Below, one piece after another: positions 44,033 through 53,542 of a stretch of DNA of 64,000 bases. This DNA is from Hongsoonwoonella zoysiae (GTDB taxonomy: Bacteria > Pseudomonadota > Alphaproteobacteria > Rhizobiales > Stappiaceae), in the NCBI RefSeq assembly GCF_013266695.1, contig NZ_JABRXF010000002.1, forward strand, positions 1 to 64,000. The letters are read 5' to 3'. How positions within the stretch are numbered: the stretch's first letter is position 1; the number at the start of each line of letters is the position of its first letter. A program made the position numbers and the translations under genes. Below the pieces are notes generated by a model. The model made no database searches and had not been told where the DNA came from. It saw nothing but the letters and a program-made list of their open reading frames with translations.

Positions 44033-45253
44033 GTGCGGCGCTGGCCTGAATTCGATGAAGAACAGATCGAGGATGTCGCCGAGGTGTTGCGATCCGGACG
44101 GGTGAACGCCTGGACCGGAAACAAGGTCGGCGAGTTCGAGGAAGCTTATGCTTCCGCACTCGGCCGGCGGCATGCGATCGCGGTTGCGAATGGCACGGTC
44201 GCGCTGGACCTCGCTCTTTTCGCACTCGATCTACAGCCTGGCGACGAAGTGATCGTCACGCCGAGGAGCTTCGTCGCGTCGGCCTCCTGCGTCGCGATGG
44301 CGGGCGGCACTCCGGTATTTGCGGATGTCGATGCGAATACGCAGGCGATTACCGCCGAGACGATATCCAGGGTGCATTCATCGAGAACGCGAGCGGTGAT
44401 CGTCGTGCATCTTGGCGGGTGGCTGGCGGATATGGAGCCGATCATGCAGCTTGCACGGGAGCGCGGTTTCTTCGTTATCGAAGATTGCGCGCAGGCGCAT
44501 GGCGGTGAGTACAAAGGCCGTCCGGCCGGGAGCTTTGCGGATATCGCTACCTTCTCGTTCTGCCAGGACAAGATCATCACGACCGGTGGCGAGGGTGGGC
44601 TTCTCGCGATGGATGACGATGTCTGGTGGCGCAAGGCATGGAGCCGGAAAGATCACGGAAAATCCTTCGATGCGGTGCATCGGAGAAGCCATCCGCCGGG
44701 CTTTCGATGGCTTCATGAATCATTCGGCTCCAACTACCGGATGATGGAAATCCAGGCGGCGCTCGGTCTGAGGCAGCTTGAAAGGCTGCCCGGCTGGCAT
44801 GCGAAACGCAGCGAGAACGCCCAAATCCTGATGCGGGCATTCAAGCAGATACCCGGCCTGAGGACGCCGGAGCCGCCTGGGGAAATTCGCCATGCCTGGT
44901 ATCGGTTCTATACCTTCGCGCGGCCCGAAATGCTGAAGCCCGACTGGTCGCGAGACCGGATCATGCAGGCGATTTCAGATCGCGGCATTGCCTGCTTCAG
45001 CGGGAGTTGCTCGGAAATCTATCGGGAAAAGGCGTTTGTCAAAGCGGGCTTCACACCGTCACAGCCTTTGCCGGTCGCTGCGGAACTCGGTGAAACCAGC
45101 CTCGCGTTTCTGGTTGATCCCTGCCAGGACGAAACCGATATGCGGCGCGCTGCGGATTGCGTCGCCTCGGTCATGAGCGAGGCTGTGGACACCGCCTGCA
45201 ACGAAAGTGCTCAAGGGTTTGTACCCGAAGCACAAGCGCGAACTTCGGCATGA
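44033..45253 (+). CDS. DegT/DnrJ/EryC1/StrS-family sugar aminotransferase
   Basis: 406 residues from GTG 44033 behind GGGGAGGG. PLP-dependent features: HAIAVANGTVALDLAL, PRSFVASASCVAMAGGTPVFADVD, IEDCAQAHGGEYKGR, and the Schiff-base lysine in SFCQDKIITTGGEGG. The family puts an amino group on keto-sugars bound to nucleotides. With the CapD/WbpM-type dehydratase at 51198 making a 4-keto-6-deoxy sugar, it should yield a 4-amino-4,6-dideoxyhexose, the natural substrate for the upstream formyltransferase domain. Position in between the two supports this. Next gene starts just after. Confidence 0.9.
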   Translation: MRRWPEFDEEQIEDVAEVLRSGRVNAWTGNKVGEFEEAYASALGRRHAIAVANGTVALDLALFALDLQPGDEVIVTPRSFVASASCVAMAGGTPVFADVDANTQAITAETISRVHSSRTRAVIVVHLGGWLADMEPIMQLARERGFFVIEDCAQAHGGEYKGRPAGSFADIATFSFCQDKIITTGGEGGLLAMDDDVWWRKAWSRKDHGKSFDAVHRRSHPPGFRWLHESFGSNYRMMEIQAALGLRQLERLPGWHAKRSENAQILMRAFKQIPGLRTPEPPGEIRHAWYRFYTFARPEMLKPDWSRDRIMQAISDRGIACFSGSCSEIYREKAFVKAGFTPSQPLPVAAELGETSLAFLVDPCQDETDMRRAADCVASVMSEAVDTACNESAQGFVPEAQARTSA

Positions 45254-45263
45254 GGTTCCGCTG

Positions 45264-46226
45264 ATGGCCGTTACTGTCTTGATATCGTCGGCGGGAAGAA
45301 GGGTGGGGCTTCTTGAGTGTTTTCGCGCGAGCGCACGCGACGCGAATATCGACCTGAAGGTGCTTGCCTGCGACATGGACCCGGAACTGAGCCCCGCCTG
45401 CCGGCTGGCGGACAAGGCGTTTTCGGTGCCGAGATGCGACGACCCGTCATTTGCCGAACGGATGCTGGAAATTTCCACTCTATGCGACGTCGATCTGATC
45501 GTCCCGACGATAGACCCCGAACTAAGTGTTTATTCGGCAAACATCCAACGTTTCGCGGAGTGTGGAACGCATGTCCACGTCAGCCCGCCTGCCGTGATCG
45601 GTGTTGTGCGGGACAAAGGCCTCACGGCAGAAAAATTGAAAGCAGCCGGCGTGCCCGTACCGGACACCTACACGCTCGAGTTCGGCCGGGAAAATGCCGA
45701 AAAACTCGAATGGCCGCTTTTCCTGAAGCCGTCTGGCGGCAGCGCCAGCCGCGGAATCCGTGCCGTGAGCGGGCCGGAAGGGCTGCCGGAACGGCCTGAA
45801 GAGCCGATGATCCTGCAGCAGTTGCTCGAAGGGCCAGAGTTCACCGTCAATATCTTCATCGATAAGAGTGGAAAACTGCGTTGCGCGATCCCCCATCGCC
45901 GGTTGCGCGTGCGCGCGGGCGAGGTTGAGAAAGGAATTACCGAGCGCGCTCCCGTTTTTCGTGAGCTTGCTCTCGGCGTCTTGCGTGCGCTTCCTGAGGC
46001 GCGTGGGGTGCTTTGTTTCCAGGTGATAAAGGACAAGACGGCCGGCCCTTGCGTTTTTGAGATCAATGCGCGGTTCGGAGGCGGGTATCCGCTGGCACAT
46101 CATGCTGGCGCCCATTTCACGCGTTGGCTGCTAGAGGAGATATCGGGGCAGCCGTCCTCCGCCAGCGACGACTGGAGATCCGGTGCGCTTATGTTGCGCT
46201 ATGACGCGGCAGTATTCGAAGGATGA
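45264..46226 (+). CDS. ATP-grasp ligase (carbamoyl-phosphate synthase-like)
   Basis: 320 residues from ATG 45264 (GAGG upstream); the frame extends to 45207 inside the aminotransferase gene. N-terminal Rossmann-like part (TVLISSAGRRVGLLECF, VPTIDPELSVY), then ATP-grasp domain (FLKPSGGSASRGI near residue 150, VFEINARFGGGYPLAHHAG near 270 with the metal-binding glutamate and asparagine). Such proteins occur with HAD hydrolases in EPS and capsule loci; the nature of the joined groups is not established. It may add an amino acid or amide to a sugar acid. Stop overlaps the HAD start. Confidence 0.85.
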   Translation: MAVTVLISSAGRRVGLLECFRASARDANIDLKVLACDMDPELSPACRLADKAFSVPRCDDPSFAERMLEISTLCDVDLIVPTIDPELSVYSANIQRFAECGTHVHVSPPAVIGVVRDKGLTAEKLKAAGVPVPDTYTLEFGRENAEKLEWPLFLKPSGGSASRGIRAVSGPEGLPERPEEPMILQQLLEGPEFTVNIFIDKSGKLRCAIPHRRLRVRAGEVEKGITERAPVFRELALGVLRALPEARGVLCFQVIKDKTAGPCVFEINARFGGGYPLAHHAGAHFTRWLLEEISGQPSSASDDWRSGALMLRYDAAVFEG

Positions 46227-46930
46227 ACGGGCGAGCGATGACTGCCAAAGTGATATTGGTTTTCGATCTTGACGATACGCTCTACCTGGAGCGCGACTAT
46301 GCGCGAAGCGGGTTTGAGGCTGTCGGAAGATGGTTGCGCGATGAGCTTTCGGTGGAGGGGTTTTCGCAGATCTGCGAGGAGCTTTTGAACAGCGGGGCGC
46401 GTGGAGATATTTTCGACAAGGCGCTTGAGTGCCTCGGACGGGAAAGGAACCCCGCGCTCATCAAAAGGCTTGTCGAAATCTACCGCTCGCATGAGCCGGA
46501 AATTTCTCTTACGGAAGATAGCGCGCGCTACATTGCGCGGCGGGAACGGGACCTTCCGCTTGCACTGATCACCGACGGTCCTCTTGAAACCCAGAGCTCG
46601 AAAGTCCGTGCGCTGGGCCTTGAAGGCCTCATCGACCGCATCGTCTATACCGGCGCTTTCGGCCCGGGATTCGGCAAGCCTCATCCGCGTGCATTCGAGA
46701 TCGTGGAATCCTGGGCCCGGCCCTTCGGCGCCCCCCTGGCTTACGTGGCAGACAACCCGTTGAAGGATTTCGTCACGCCGCGCGCGCGGGGGTGGCTCAC
46801 CGTGCAGGTGGAGCGCCCGCTGAGGGTGCACGATGTGGCTGCTCCAGCCGATGAGTATCTACCGCATGGCAAGATAAACAATCTGGATGAGCTTGATCCG
46901 ATGCTCGACGAACTGATGGAGAAATGCTGA
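46223..46930 (+). CDS. HAD-superfamily hydrolase
   Basis: 235 residues. Motif I FDLDDTLYLERDYA carries the nucleophilic aspartate; motif II is LITDG, motif III includes FGKPHPRAFEIV with the lysine, and motif IV is YVADNPLKD. The helical cap lies between I and II (C1 type). Start ATG 46223 overlaps the previous stop; ATG 46238 is an alternative. HAD enzymes of this type hydrolyse phosphate esters; paired with the ATP-grasp protein it may remove phosphate from a sugar or act on an intermediate. Substrate unknown. Confidence 0.85.
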   Translation: MNGRAMTAKVILVFDLDDTLYLERDYARSGFEAVGRWLRDELSVEGFSQICEELLNSGARGDIFDKALECLGRERNPALIKRLVEIYRSHEPEISLTEDSARYIARRERDLPLALITDGPLETQSSKVRALGLEGLIDRIVYTGAFGPGFGKPHPRAFEIVESWARPFGAPLAYVADNPLKDFVTPRARGWLTVQVERPLRVHDVAAPADEYLPHGKINNLDELDPMLDELMEKC

Positions 46931-47019
46931 GGGGTAAAAAATCATCAACATCAGGCTCTTGCCGGCGATGGCATTTCAACCGTCGGCAATTGCCTGAGGC
47001 GGCTTTTTCATCAACGACA

Positions 47020-47048
47020 CCGGCAACTTCGGAGTGAGAAGTTGCCGG
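47020..47048 (+). promoter_or_regulatory. Stem-loop before the flippase start codon
   Basis: CCGGCAACTTC at 47020-47030 pairs perfectly with GAAGTTGCCGG at 47038-47048 around a seven-base loop. No T-run follows, so it is not a classical terminator. It ends 26 bases before the TTG start of the flippase and might limit its expression. Confidence 0.55.
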
Positions 47049-47074
47049 GTCCCAGCGAAGAGTGACAACGATCT

Positions 47075-48472
47075 TTGCGTGACACGATCGGGAAAATCAC
47101 GGGTGGCTTCACGCTCTTCTTTTACGAACGGGCCGCGCTGCGCTTGCGCCTGATTAATATCGGTCACCTTCTTACCGGCGACTTCTTCGGCACGGTGATC
47201 GGTCTTTTCGTATTCGTGGTGGCGGGCCGGGCGCTGGGTACGGAAAATTTCGGCATACTCGCGTTGATACTCAGCTATGGCCGCGCCGTACAGCGGTTGG
47301 TAGCCTTCCAATCCTGGCAGCCGCTTATTAAATACGGTGCCGAGCTGAAAAAAACACAGCATCGGCAGGATTATAAGTCGCTGATGAAATTCGGTCTCCT
47401 AGTCGACGCATCGGCGGCCGTCATCGCCTACCTGGTCGCGGTTGGTGGCGTGCTTCTTTTCGGGCCGTTGATCGGCGTCGGCGAGGAGGCAGTCAATCAC
47501 GTTGTCATCTATTCGACGATCCTCCTCTTTCATATCAACGGTTTTCCAACCGCGATAATGCGGCTAGCCGGCCGCTTTCGCATAATGGCCTACACCTCCG
47601 TGCTGAGCTTGGCGTTGCGCCTGATCCTGTGCCTGGTCGGGCTGTTTGCCGAAGCCGGGGTCTTTTATTTTGTCATCGTTTTCGCTGCGTCCCAGATACT
47701 TGGATCGCTTCTCTTCATGGGGCTTGCGGTGCATGAATTGCGCCGCCAGGGCATACGCGGCCTGTTGCGCGCCCCGATCAAGGGTGTTTCGAAGAGGTTC
47801 AAGGGGCTTTGGGCCTTCACGATCGGTTCGAACGTGGAGCTGACGGTCCGTTCAAGCGCGAACGAACTGGACACTTTGCTTGTGGGCGCCCTTGCCGGCC
47901 CGGCCGCGGCGGGGCTTTATCACATTGCAAAGCGTTTCGGCCGTCTGGTCCTTCAACTTGGCGTGCAGGTGCAGGCGGTGCTTTATCCCGATGTCGCCCG
48001 CCTTTGGGCGGAGAGGGCTATCGACGAATTCCGAAAGACCGTCCTGCAAATGGAATTGCTGCTGGCCGGTTTCGGACTTTTCGTTTTCATCGGCATAACA
48101 CTTACCATCCATCCTATTCTTTATTGGACTTTGGGTGAGGAGTTCATCGATGCCGCGCCGCTGGTCATGGTGCAGATGCTTGCGGTGGCGATGATGCTGA
48201 GCGGCAGTGTAGCCCGTGCGGCATTGCTTGCCATGGGCCGGCAATTGACCGTGCTGAAAATCGTCGTCGTGGCGACGGTTGCGTTCCATGCGACGGCCGT
48301 CGCCGTAATCCCGTTCATGGGGGCGATGGGGGCGAATGTCGCTCACGCGGTCATGGCCGCGATCTGGCTGGCCGGCTTGCTGACGGCTTATTCGTCCGCT
48401 TTACGCGCATCCACGCTTGTGCCTTCGGATGTCGGTACGGCAACCGCAAAGGTCTCCATGGAGTCCGAATGA
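47075..48472 (+). CDS. Polysaccharide flippase (Wzx/MOP family)
   Basis: 465 residues with about 12-14 membrane segments. The first transmembrane segment (HLLTGDFFGTVIGLFVFVVA) with AGRALGTENFGILAL is standard for polysaccharide Wzx transporters. The only start near the first helix is a TTG at 47075, since a stop lies at 47063 in frame and later ATG/GTG codons would cut into helix 1; a TTG start with a strong hairpin upstream suggests low translation. The protein moves undecaprenyl-linked repeat units across the inner membrane. Confidence 0.86.
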   Translation: MRDTIGKITGGFTLFFYERAALRLRLINIGHLLTGDFFGTVIGLFVFVVAGRALGTENFGILALILSYGRAVQRLVAFQSWQPLIKYGAELKKTQHRQDYKSLMKFGLLVDASAAVIAYLVAVGGVLLFGPLIGVGEEAVNHVVIYSTILLFHINGFPTAIMRLAGRFRIMAYTSVLSLALRLILCLVGLFAEAGVFYFVIVFAASQILGSLLFMGLAVHELRRQGIRGLLRAPIKGVSKRFKGLWAFTIGSNVELTVRSSANELDTLLVGALAGPAAAGLYHIAKRFGRLVLQLGVQVQAVLYPDVARLWAERAIDEFRKTVLQMELLLAGFGLFVFIGITLTIHPILYWTLGEEFIDAAPLVMVQMLAVAMMLSGSVARAALLAMGRQLTVLKIVVVATVAFHATAVAVIPFMGAMGANVAHAVMAAIWLAGLLTAYSSALRASTLVPSDVGTATAKVSMESE

Positions 48473-48658
48473 GTATCCGGCGAAGTGAGGTGAGAGAAAA
48501 AATGCCTCGGAATTACCTGGTATGCTGATCGCGATAAAAGAGCAGTGGTTGCATTAGGTTTTTTCTTGATATTACGTAGAGAAAATAGGGAAACGTTGTA
48601 ATCATACGGGCAGTGTCGGGCGGGTTATAACCTATTCTGGTCGAAGTCGGTGGGTGTA

Positions 48659-49897
48659 ATGAGTAAAAGCCGAAAGACGATATGCTTTCCCTTCGTGGGC
48701 AATGACATCGGCGGAAGCCACTTCTCCGCCGTCAAGCTGATCGAAGCACTTGACCCGAAAATCTACAACCCGCTTGTCGTACTCCACGTGAGGGATGGCC
48801 CGGTTGCGCCTTATCTCGAAGAACGAGGTGTGCCTTACGAGGTCTTGTCTGTCGGGGCGCCGCCTTCGCTACGCTCGCAGGGCGGGGCGACGTTTTCGAA
48901 TATGCTTTCCATGGCCCGTTTCGTTGCGGGCGCCTTTCCAGCCATCATGAAATTTCTGAAGCAGCACGAAGTAGACATCCTCCATACGAATGACGGCCAG
49001 ATCCACTCTGTATGGAGCCTGCCGGCGCGCCTGGCCGGCGCGCGACACATCTGGCATCACAGAGGGGATCCGGATGCGTTTGGCGTCAACTATCTGGCTC
49101 CGATCGTTTCAAACCAGATTGTCGCCGTCTCCCGGTTCGCCAAACCCGGCAAGCCGATACGCAACGTGGACCGGAAGTTCGCGGTGGTGCACAGCCCCTT
49201 CGACGCACCATCGAAATCGGCCGATCGCGCTGCGGCGCGCGCCGCGCTGGTGGAAGAATTGGGATGTGGCGAAGATACGCTTTTGCTGGGTTATTTCGGC
49301 AGTATCGTGCCGAGGAAGCGGCCGATTGCCTTCGTTGAGGCGGTGGCAGCCTTTCTCAAGCGTCATCCGGAGGTGCCGGTCATGGGGCTTTTGTTCGGCA
49401 TGCCGGTATTGAGCGATCCGGACTACGATAAGACGGTTCAGCAGCGGATAGACGAACTGGGAATTGGAAACTGCGTCCGCCTGATGGGCTTTAGAAGGCC
49501 GATAGAACCTTATATCCACGCCATCGATATCATGCCTGTGACCGCCGTTCGCGAACCCTTTGGCAGAACTCTCATAGAAGCCATGTATCTCGGTACGCCT
49601 GTGGTGGCAACGAACGATGGCGGCAATCCGGAAGCGATCGAGGACGGGATAAATGGAATTCTGGTGCCGGCGGATGAGCCGGAGAAGTTCGTCGAGCCCA
49701 TATACAAGCTGCACAGCCAGCCGGACTTTCTCGAGCGAATAGTCAAAACGGCTAAAGAACGTGCCTACGCAAGCTACGGCGTGGATGTTCATGTGAAGAA
49801 AATCACCGGGATATACGAGAAGCTGCTCGCAAGCCGCAAAGACGGTATCGGCAGGCACGAACCATTGCGAGGTTCGAGCCTGGAAGGCCGAAAGTGA
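48659..49897 (+). CDS. GT4-family glycosyltransferase
   Basis: 412 residues from ATG 48659; a start nine bases earlier is possible. The N-terminus ICFPFVGNDIGGSHFSAVKL is the GT4 glycine loop; DILHTNDGQIHSVW and HIWHHRGDP are acceptor-site features. The C-terminal donor domain has GYFGSIVPRKRP and VREPFGRTLIEAMYLGTPVVAT. An AT-rich 186-base spacer lies upstream. Sugar and acceptor unknown; it would extend the lipid-linked repeat unit at the cytoplasmic face. Confidence 0.87.
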   Translation: MSKSRKTICFPFVGNDIGGSHFSAVKLIEALDPKIYNPLVVLHVRDGPVAPYLEERGVPYEVLSVGAPPSLRSQGGATFSNMLSMARFVAGAFPAIMKFLKQHEVDILHTNDGQIHSVWSLPARLAGARHIWHHRGDPDAFGVNYLAPIVSNQIVAVSRFAKPGKPIRNVDRKFAVVHSPFDAPSKSADRAAARAALVEELGCGEDTLLLGYFGSIVPRKRPIAFVEAVAAFLKRHPEVPVMGLLFGMPVLSDPDYDKTVQQRIDELGIGNCVRLMGFRRPIEPYIHAIDIMPVTAVREPFGRTLIEAMYLGTPVVATNDGGNPEAIEDGINGILVPADEPEKFVEPIYKLHSQPDFLERIVKTAKERAYASYGVDVHVKKITGIYEKLLASRKDGIGRHEPLRGSSLEGRK

Positions 49898-50023
49898 CAG
49901 CTGGGCGAACGGAATTTAGGCGTGATGAGGGAATGGAAAGTGGGCCGGACCGCACGGAACGGGAGGTGCGTGAGCGTTCAAAACAGATCGTATCGGCGTT
50001 GTAATGGGTAAGGGGCCGAGAAA

Positions 50024-50869
50024 ATGAAGATGAAGGACATCGACTTTCTGATTATCGGGGCAACGAAAAGCGCGACAACATGGCTGCAAAGATCGTTGCA
50101 GGCGGACCCGAAGGTCTTCATGCCCGACCCCGAGCTCCACTTCTTCAGCCGCGAATACAACCGGGGCGAAGATTGGTATCTCGTCCGGTTCGAGGGGCGC
50201 AAAAGAGGGCAGGTCACCGGCGAAAAGTCGAATTCCTATCTGGAGGATGCGCAAGCGGCGGCGCGCATTTCCCGAAGCCTGCCTAACGCGAAGCTGATTG
50301 TCCAACTGCGCAACCCGGTCGACCGCGCCTACTCCGATTATTGCATGCTCTACCGGCGTGGTGAGGTTGGCCGTGACATCGAACGCTATCTCGACCCCGC
50401 CAACTCCCAGGGCATGCGTTTTATCGAGGCCGGAGAGTATTACAATCAACTGCAAATCTATTATCAGATGTTTTCAGCCGAACAGATCCTCATCACGTTC
50501 TATGAGGCAATAAATACGGAATCGGAGAGGCAGCTCGAAACCGTCAGGAGCTTTCTTGACCTCGAACCCGGCCAATCGGGGCGTTTCCTCCAATCGAAGG
50601 TCAAGGACAAGACCACGCCTACGCTGGAGCCGAAACTTCGCCGGGTTTTGAGCCCATTGAAGCCACTCGTGGCGCCGATGCGCGGGAGCCTGGCTTTCGA
50701 GAAAGTGCGTGGCGTTCTGGCGTCCGAGATACGTTACAGACCGATCCCTGAACATATTCGCGATTCACTTGTCGATTATTATTCAAATGACGTAGAGAAA
50801 TTGAGCCGCCTCCTTGGGCGGGACCTGTCCGGCTGGCTTCGCAATCCAAGTGCTTCAACTGCCGCCTGA
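50024..50869 (+). CDS. PAPS-dependent sulfotransferase, probably for EPS
   Basis: 281 residues. The 5'-phosphosulfate-binding loop is IIGATKSATTWLQRSL near residue 10, and the 3'-phosphate-binding string is LRNPVDRAYSDYCM near residue 93. ELHFFSREYNRGEDWY supplies the usual substrate-side acidic and aromatic residues. No signal peptide, so it acts in the cytoplasm on lipid-linked oligosaccharide or another acceptor. In an EPS locus this predicts sulfated sugar, as with rhizobial sulfotransferases that modify surface polysaccharide or Nod factor. ATG follows GGGGCCGAGAAA. Confidence 0.87.
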   Translation: MKMKDIDFLIIGATKSATTWLQRSLQADPKVFMPDPELHFFSREYNRGEDWYLVRFEGRKRGQVTGEKSNSYLEDAQAAARISRSLPNAKLIVQLRNPVDRAYSDYCMLYRRGEVGRDIERYLDPANSQGMRFIEAGEYYNQLQIYYQMFSAEQILITFYEAINTESERQLETVRSFLDLEPGQSGRFLQSKVKDKTTPTLEPKLRRVLSPLKPLVAPMRGSLAFEKVRGVLASEIRYRPIPEHIRDSLVDYYSNDVEKLSRLLGRDLSGWLRNPSASTAA

Positions 50870-51197
50870 CCCGTCTCTGAGAGACTTTAAATTCAGGTGA
50901 AATAACAATCGTATACGCGCATCAAACCGTTGCCGAACCGCTTCGCTTAATCGGTAGTGGCGGAGGGGTTTAACTGACATGGTTTGCGCTTATCGCTCCT
51001 ATGCATATCGCTCGAGTTAACGCACTATTAATAAAGTGTGTTGGCTTTGAATCTTTTTTTATTTCTTGATTGGATTTCTATTTCAAAAAGAAGAGCAAAG
51101 TAAAAATAATATATTAAAAGGTAAATATTGTAAAAACTTTAAATAACTCAAGCACACTTAAGTCTCTTTTTTGTATCGCGTGAAGGGAGCTGCGGTG
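50870..51197. other. AT-rich spacer upstream of the CapD/WbpM-type gene
   Basis: Roughly 330 bases, with 51030-51160 made mostly of A and T. No gene is visible. It probably contains the promoter of the dehydratase gene; candidate elements are too degenerate to fix. Confidence 0.4.
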
Positions 51198-53429
51198 ATG
51201 GAGCATGATTATATACCAAGGGGTCAGTATTCCCGGAGGTTGTCTATCGTAGAACGCTTCGTTGCTGAGGTAAGATCTTTTGCGTCCGATATAATCTCCG
51301 GTGAATTCATCAAGAATTGGGTGCATTCTCACAAGCGACGCAATGAAGGCCTTTTGGGTAAGATTCGTACGAAATTTCTGGGTATTTTAAAGTCGGTCGT
51401 TCGGAATTATCGCCTCTACGCCCTGGATCTCGTTCTTGCCGCGTTTGCCCTGGTTTTCGCGGCCGCCCTTCGTGTTGGGCCGCAAGCCTTTATAGCCGAT
51501 GTGGAATTTGCGCGCTCTATTGCCTTTGCAACCCTCTTCTTCGTCACGATTTGCGCCATTACTTTCCCGGTTGCCGGTCTCTACAAGCGCAATTGGCGTT
51601 ACGCCTCGGTGCTTGACTACATCATCCTTGTCAGGGCCGTGCTGATCGCCTCTCTCATACTCACGACCTGTATGTTCCTCTATTCGCGTCTTGCGTTTGT
51701 ACCCAGGTCGGTGATCCTCATTGAGATCATGGCCCTTGTGCCGCTTATCGCCGCTGTGAGGCTTACCTTCAGGCATGAGGATCTCAAAAGCCTGGGTCAG
51801 ATATCGCGAATTGCCGAACCCGATGTTCGCTCGATGGTTCCCGTGCTGCTGGTTGGGGCCGGCGATGAAGCAGATCTTTATTTGCGGGCCCTGCAGAGGG
51901 ACAATTCATCAGCGTATTGTCCGGTGGGATTTATCGATAGTTGCGAGACCGAGACCGGAACCATGCTGCGCGGGGTCCCGGTTCTGGGAACGCCCGGTGA
52001 CTTCGATGCGGTAATCGCGGAACTGGACAGTCAGGGAAAAAGGCCGCGGCATCTGATTTTCACCATGCCCGTTGCCTCGATAGAAGGGGCCGACCGTATT
52101 GTCGATCGTGCGGAGCAGCTAGGGATGGCAGTTTCGCGCCTGAATCCCGCAACATCGCTGCGCAACACCCACAAATCGGACGAATTTGAGCTGCGCCCGA
52201 TCGAACTGACTGACCTTCTGGAGCGGCCGCAGGCGTCTTTGGATGTGGCTGCGCTGCATCGCTTCATTGGTGGGCGACGTGTGCTCGTCACAGGAGCGGG
52301 TGGGTCTATCGGCAGCGAGTTGACGAAGCAGATCGCAGCCCTTGGACCTTCGCACATCGTGGTCATAGACAACTGCGAGTTCAACCTCTACTCGATCGAC
52401 CTTGAGCTGTCGGAAAACTTCCCCGAGGTGCCAAGGTCGGCCCATCTTTGCGATGTGCGCAATGTCGACCGGCTCAACGACGTGTTTTCCAAGCACCACC
52501 CCGAGCTTGTGTTCCATACTGCGGCGCTCAAGCATGTGCCGATGGTGGAGCTAAACTCCTGCGAGGGCGTTTACACGAATGTTCTGGGCACGAAGAATGT
52601 GGCCGAGGCGGTGATGTGCTGGGGCGCGCTCGGCATGGTGCAAGTCTCGACCGACAAGGTCGTGAATTCAACCAGCATCATGGGGGCGACGAAGCGGCTG
52701 GCCGAGCTTTATTGCCAGGCGCTTGACCTGGAGGGCCTCAGCCGGGAAGGCTCGCCGAGGTTCATGACGGTCCGCTTCGGGAACGTGCTTGGTTCCAGCG
52801 GTTCGCTGATCCCGCTCTTCAAGCGCCAGCTTGCGCGCGGCGGCCCGCTCACCGTGACCCATCCGGATATGAAACGTTTCTTCATGACCATTCGCGAGGC
52901 GGTGGAACTGACCTTGCAGGCATCGGCTTATGGTCTCGAAAAGGAAATCGGACAGGGCGAGATTTTCGTTCTCGATATGGGAGAGCCCATCAAGATCGTG
53001 GATATCGCGCGCCGCATGATCCGCCTTGCGGGCCTGACCCCTGATGAGGATGTGAAGATCAACTTCATAGGCTGCCGCCCCGGAGAGAAGCTTTATGAAG
53101 AGCTCTTCGATTCCACCGAGGAGCGCGTGACGCCTCCGGTGCCCGATGTATTGGGCGCGGTACCCAAACCTGTTCCGCTGCCGGTTCTTTACGATGCGTT
53201 TTCCAAGCTGGAGGCGGCCGTCGCAGCTGGAGATTCGAGTGCGGTTGTCGGGGTAATCCGCTCCGTGCTTCCCGGATTCCGCCCCGATCCCGCAGGCGTC
53301 TTGAAAAAAGCGCCTCAACGAGCGAAAGAAAAGAAAATTCCGGGCAGAGAAAAACGCGCCATCAGACGGATCCATCCCGTGGTGGGCCCGCGCGGAAATG
53401 CCGGTTCTTCCATCCAGCAATCACGGTAA
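51198..53429 (+). CDS. Membrane-bound nucleotide-sugar 4,6-dehydratase/epimerase (CapD/WbpM/FlaA1 family)
   Basis: 743 residues from ATG 51198 (GAAGGGA upstream); the TTG frame start at 51171 is not needed. About four N-terminal membrane helices (residues 70-190), a CoA-binding-like Rossmann part (about 215-330, LLVGAGDEADLYLRAL), then the SDR domain: VLVTGAGGSIGSELTKQI, HTAALKHVPMVELN, QVSTDKVVNSTSIMGATKRLAE with methionine in place of the usual tyrosine, as in WbpM. It forms a UDP-4-keto-6-deoxy-hexosamine, feeding the aminotransferase at 44033. The C-terminal about 60 residues are basic and disordered. Confidence 0.9.
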   Translation: MEHDYIPRGQYSRRLSIVERFVAEVRSFASDIISGEFIKNWVHSHKRRNEGLLGKIRTKFLGILKSVVRNYRLYALDLVLAAFALVFAAALRVGPQAFIADVEFARSIAFATLFFVTICAITFPVAGLYKRNWRYASVLDYIILVRAVLIASLILTTCMFLYSRLAFVPRSVILIEIMALVPLIAAVRLTFRHEDLKSLGQISRIAEPDVRSMVPVLLVGAGDEADLYLRALQRDNSSAYCPVGFIDSCETETGTMLRGVPVLGTPGDFDAVIAELDSQGKRPRHLIFTMPVASIEGADRIVDRAEQLGMAVSRLNPATSLRNTHKSDEFELRPIELTDLLERPQASLDVAALHRFIGGRRVLVTGAGGSIGSELTKQIAALGPSHIVVIDNCEFNLYSIDLELSENFPEVPRSAHLCDVRNVDRLNDVFSKHHPELVFHTAALKHVPMVELNSCEGVYTNVLGTKNVAEAVMCWGALGMVQVSTDKVVNSTSIMGATKRLAELYCQALDLEGLSREGSPRFMTVRFGNVLGSSGSLIPLFKRQLARGGPLTVTHPDMKRFFMTIREAVELTLQASAYGLEKEIGQGEIFVLDMGEPIKIVDIARRMIRLAGLTPDEDVKINFIGCRPGEKLYEELFDSTEERVTPPVPDVLGAVPKPVPLPVLYDAFSKLEAAVAAGDSSAVVGVIRSVLPGFRPDPAGVLKKAPQRAKEKKIPGREKRAIRRIHPVVGPRGNAGSSIQQSR

Positions 53430-53542
53430 CCGCCGATAGCGAGGTCGGGGCGGTACGTCTGGTCGGGAAGGGGCCCTCGTGATCGGTATTCCGGAGCGAT
53501 CGTGTCGCGCTACCGTGATATATATCCGTAAGGCGGCTGCCC

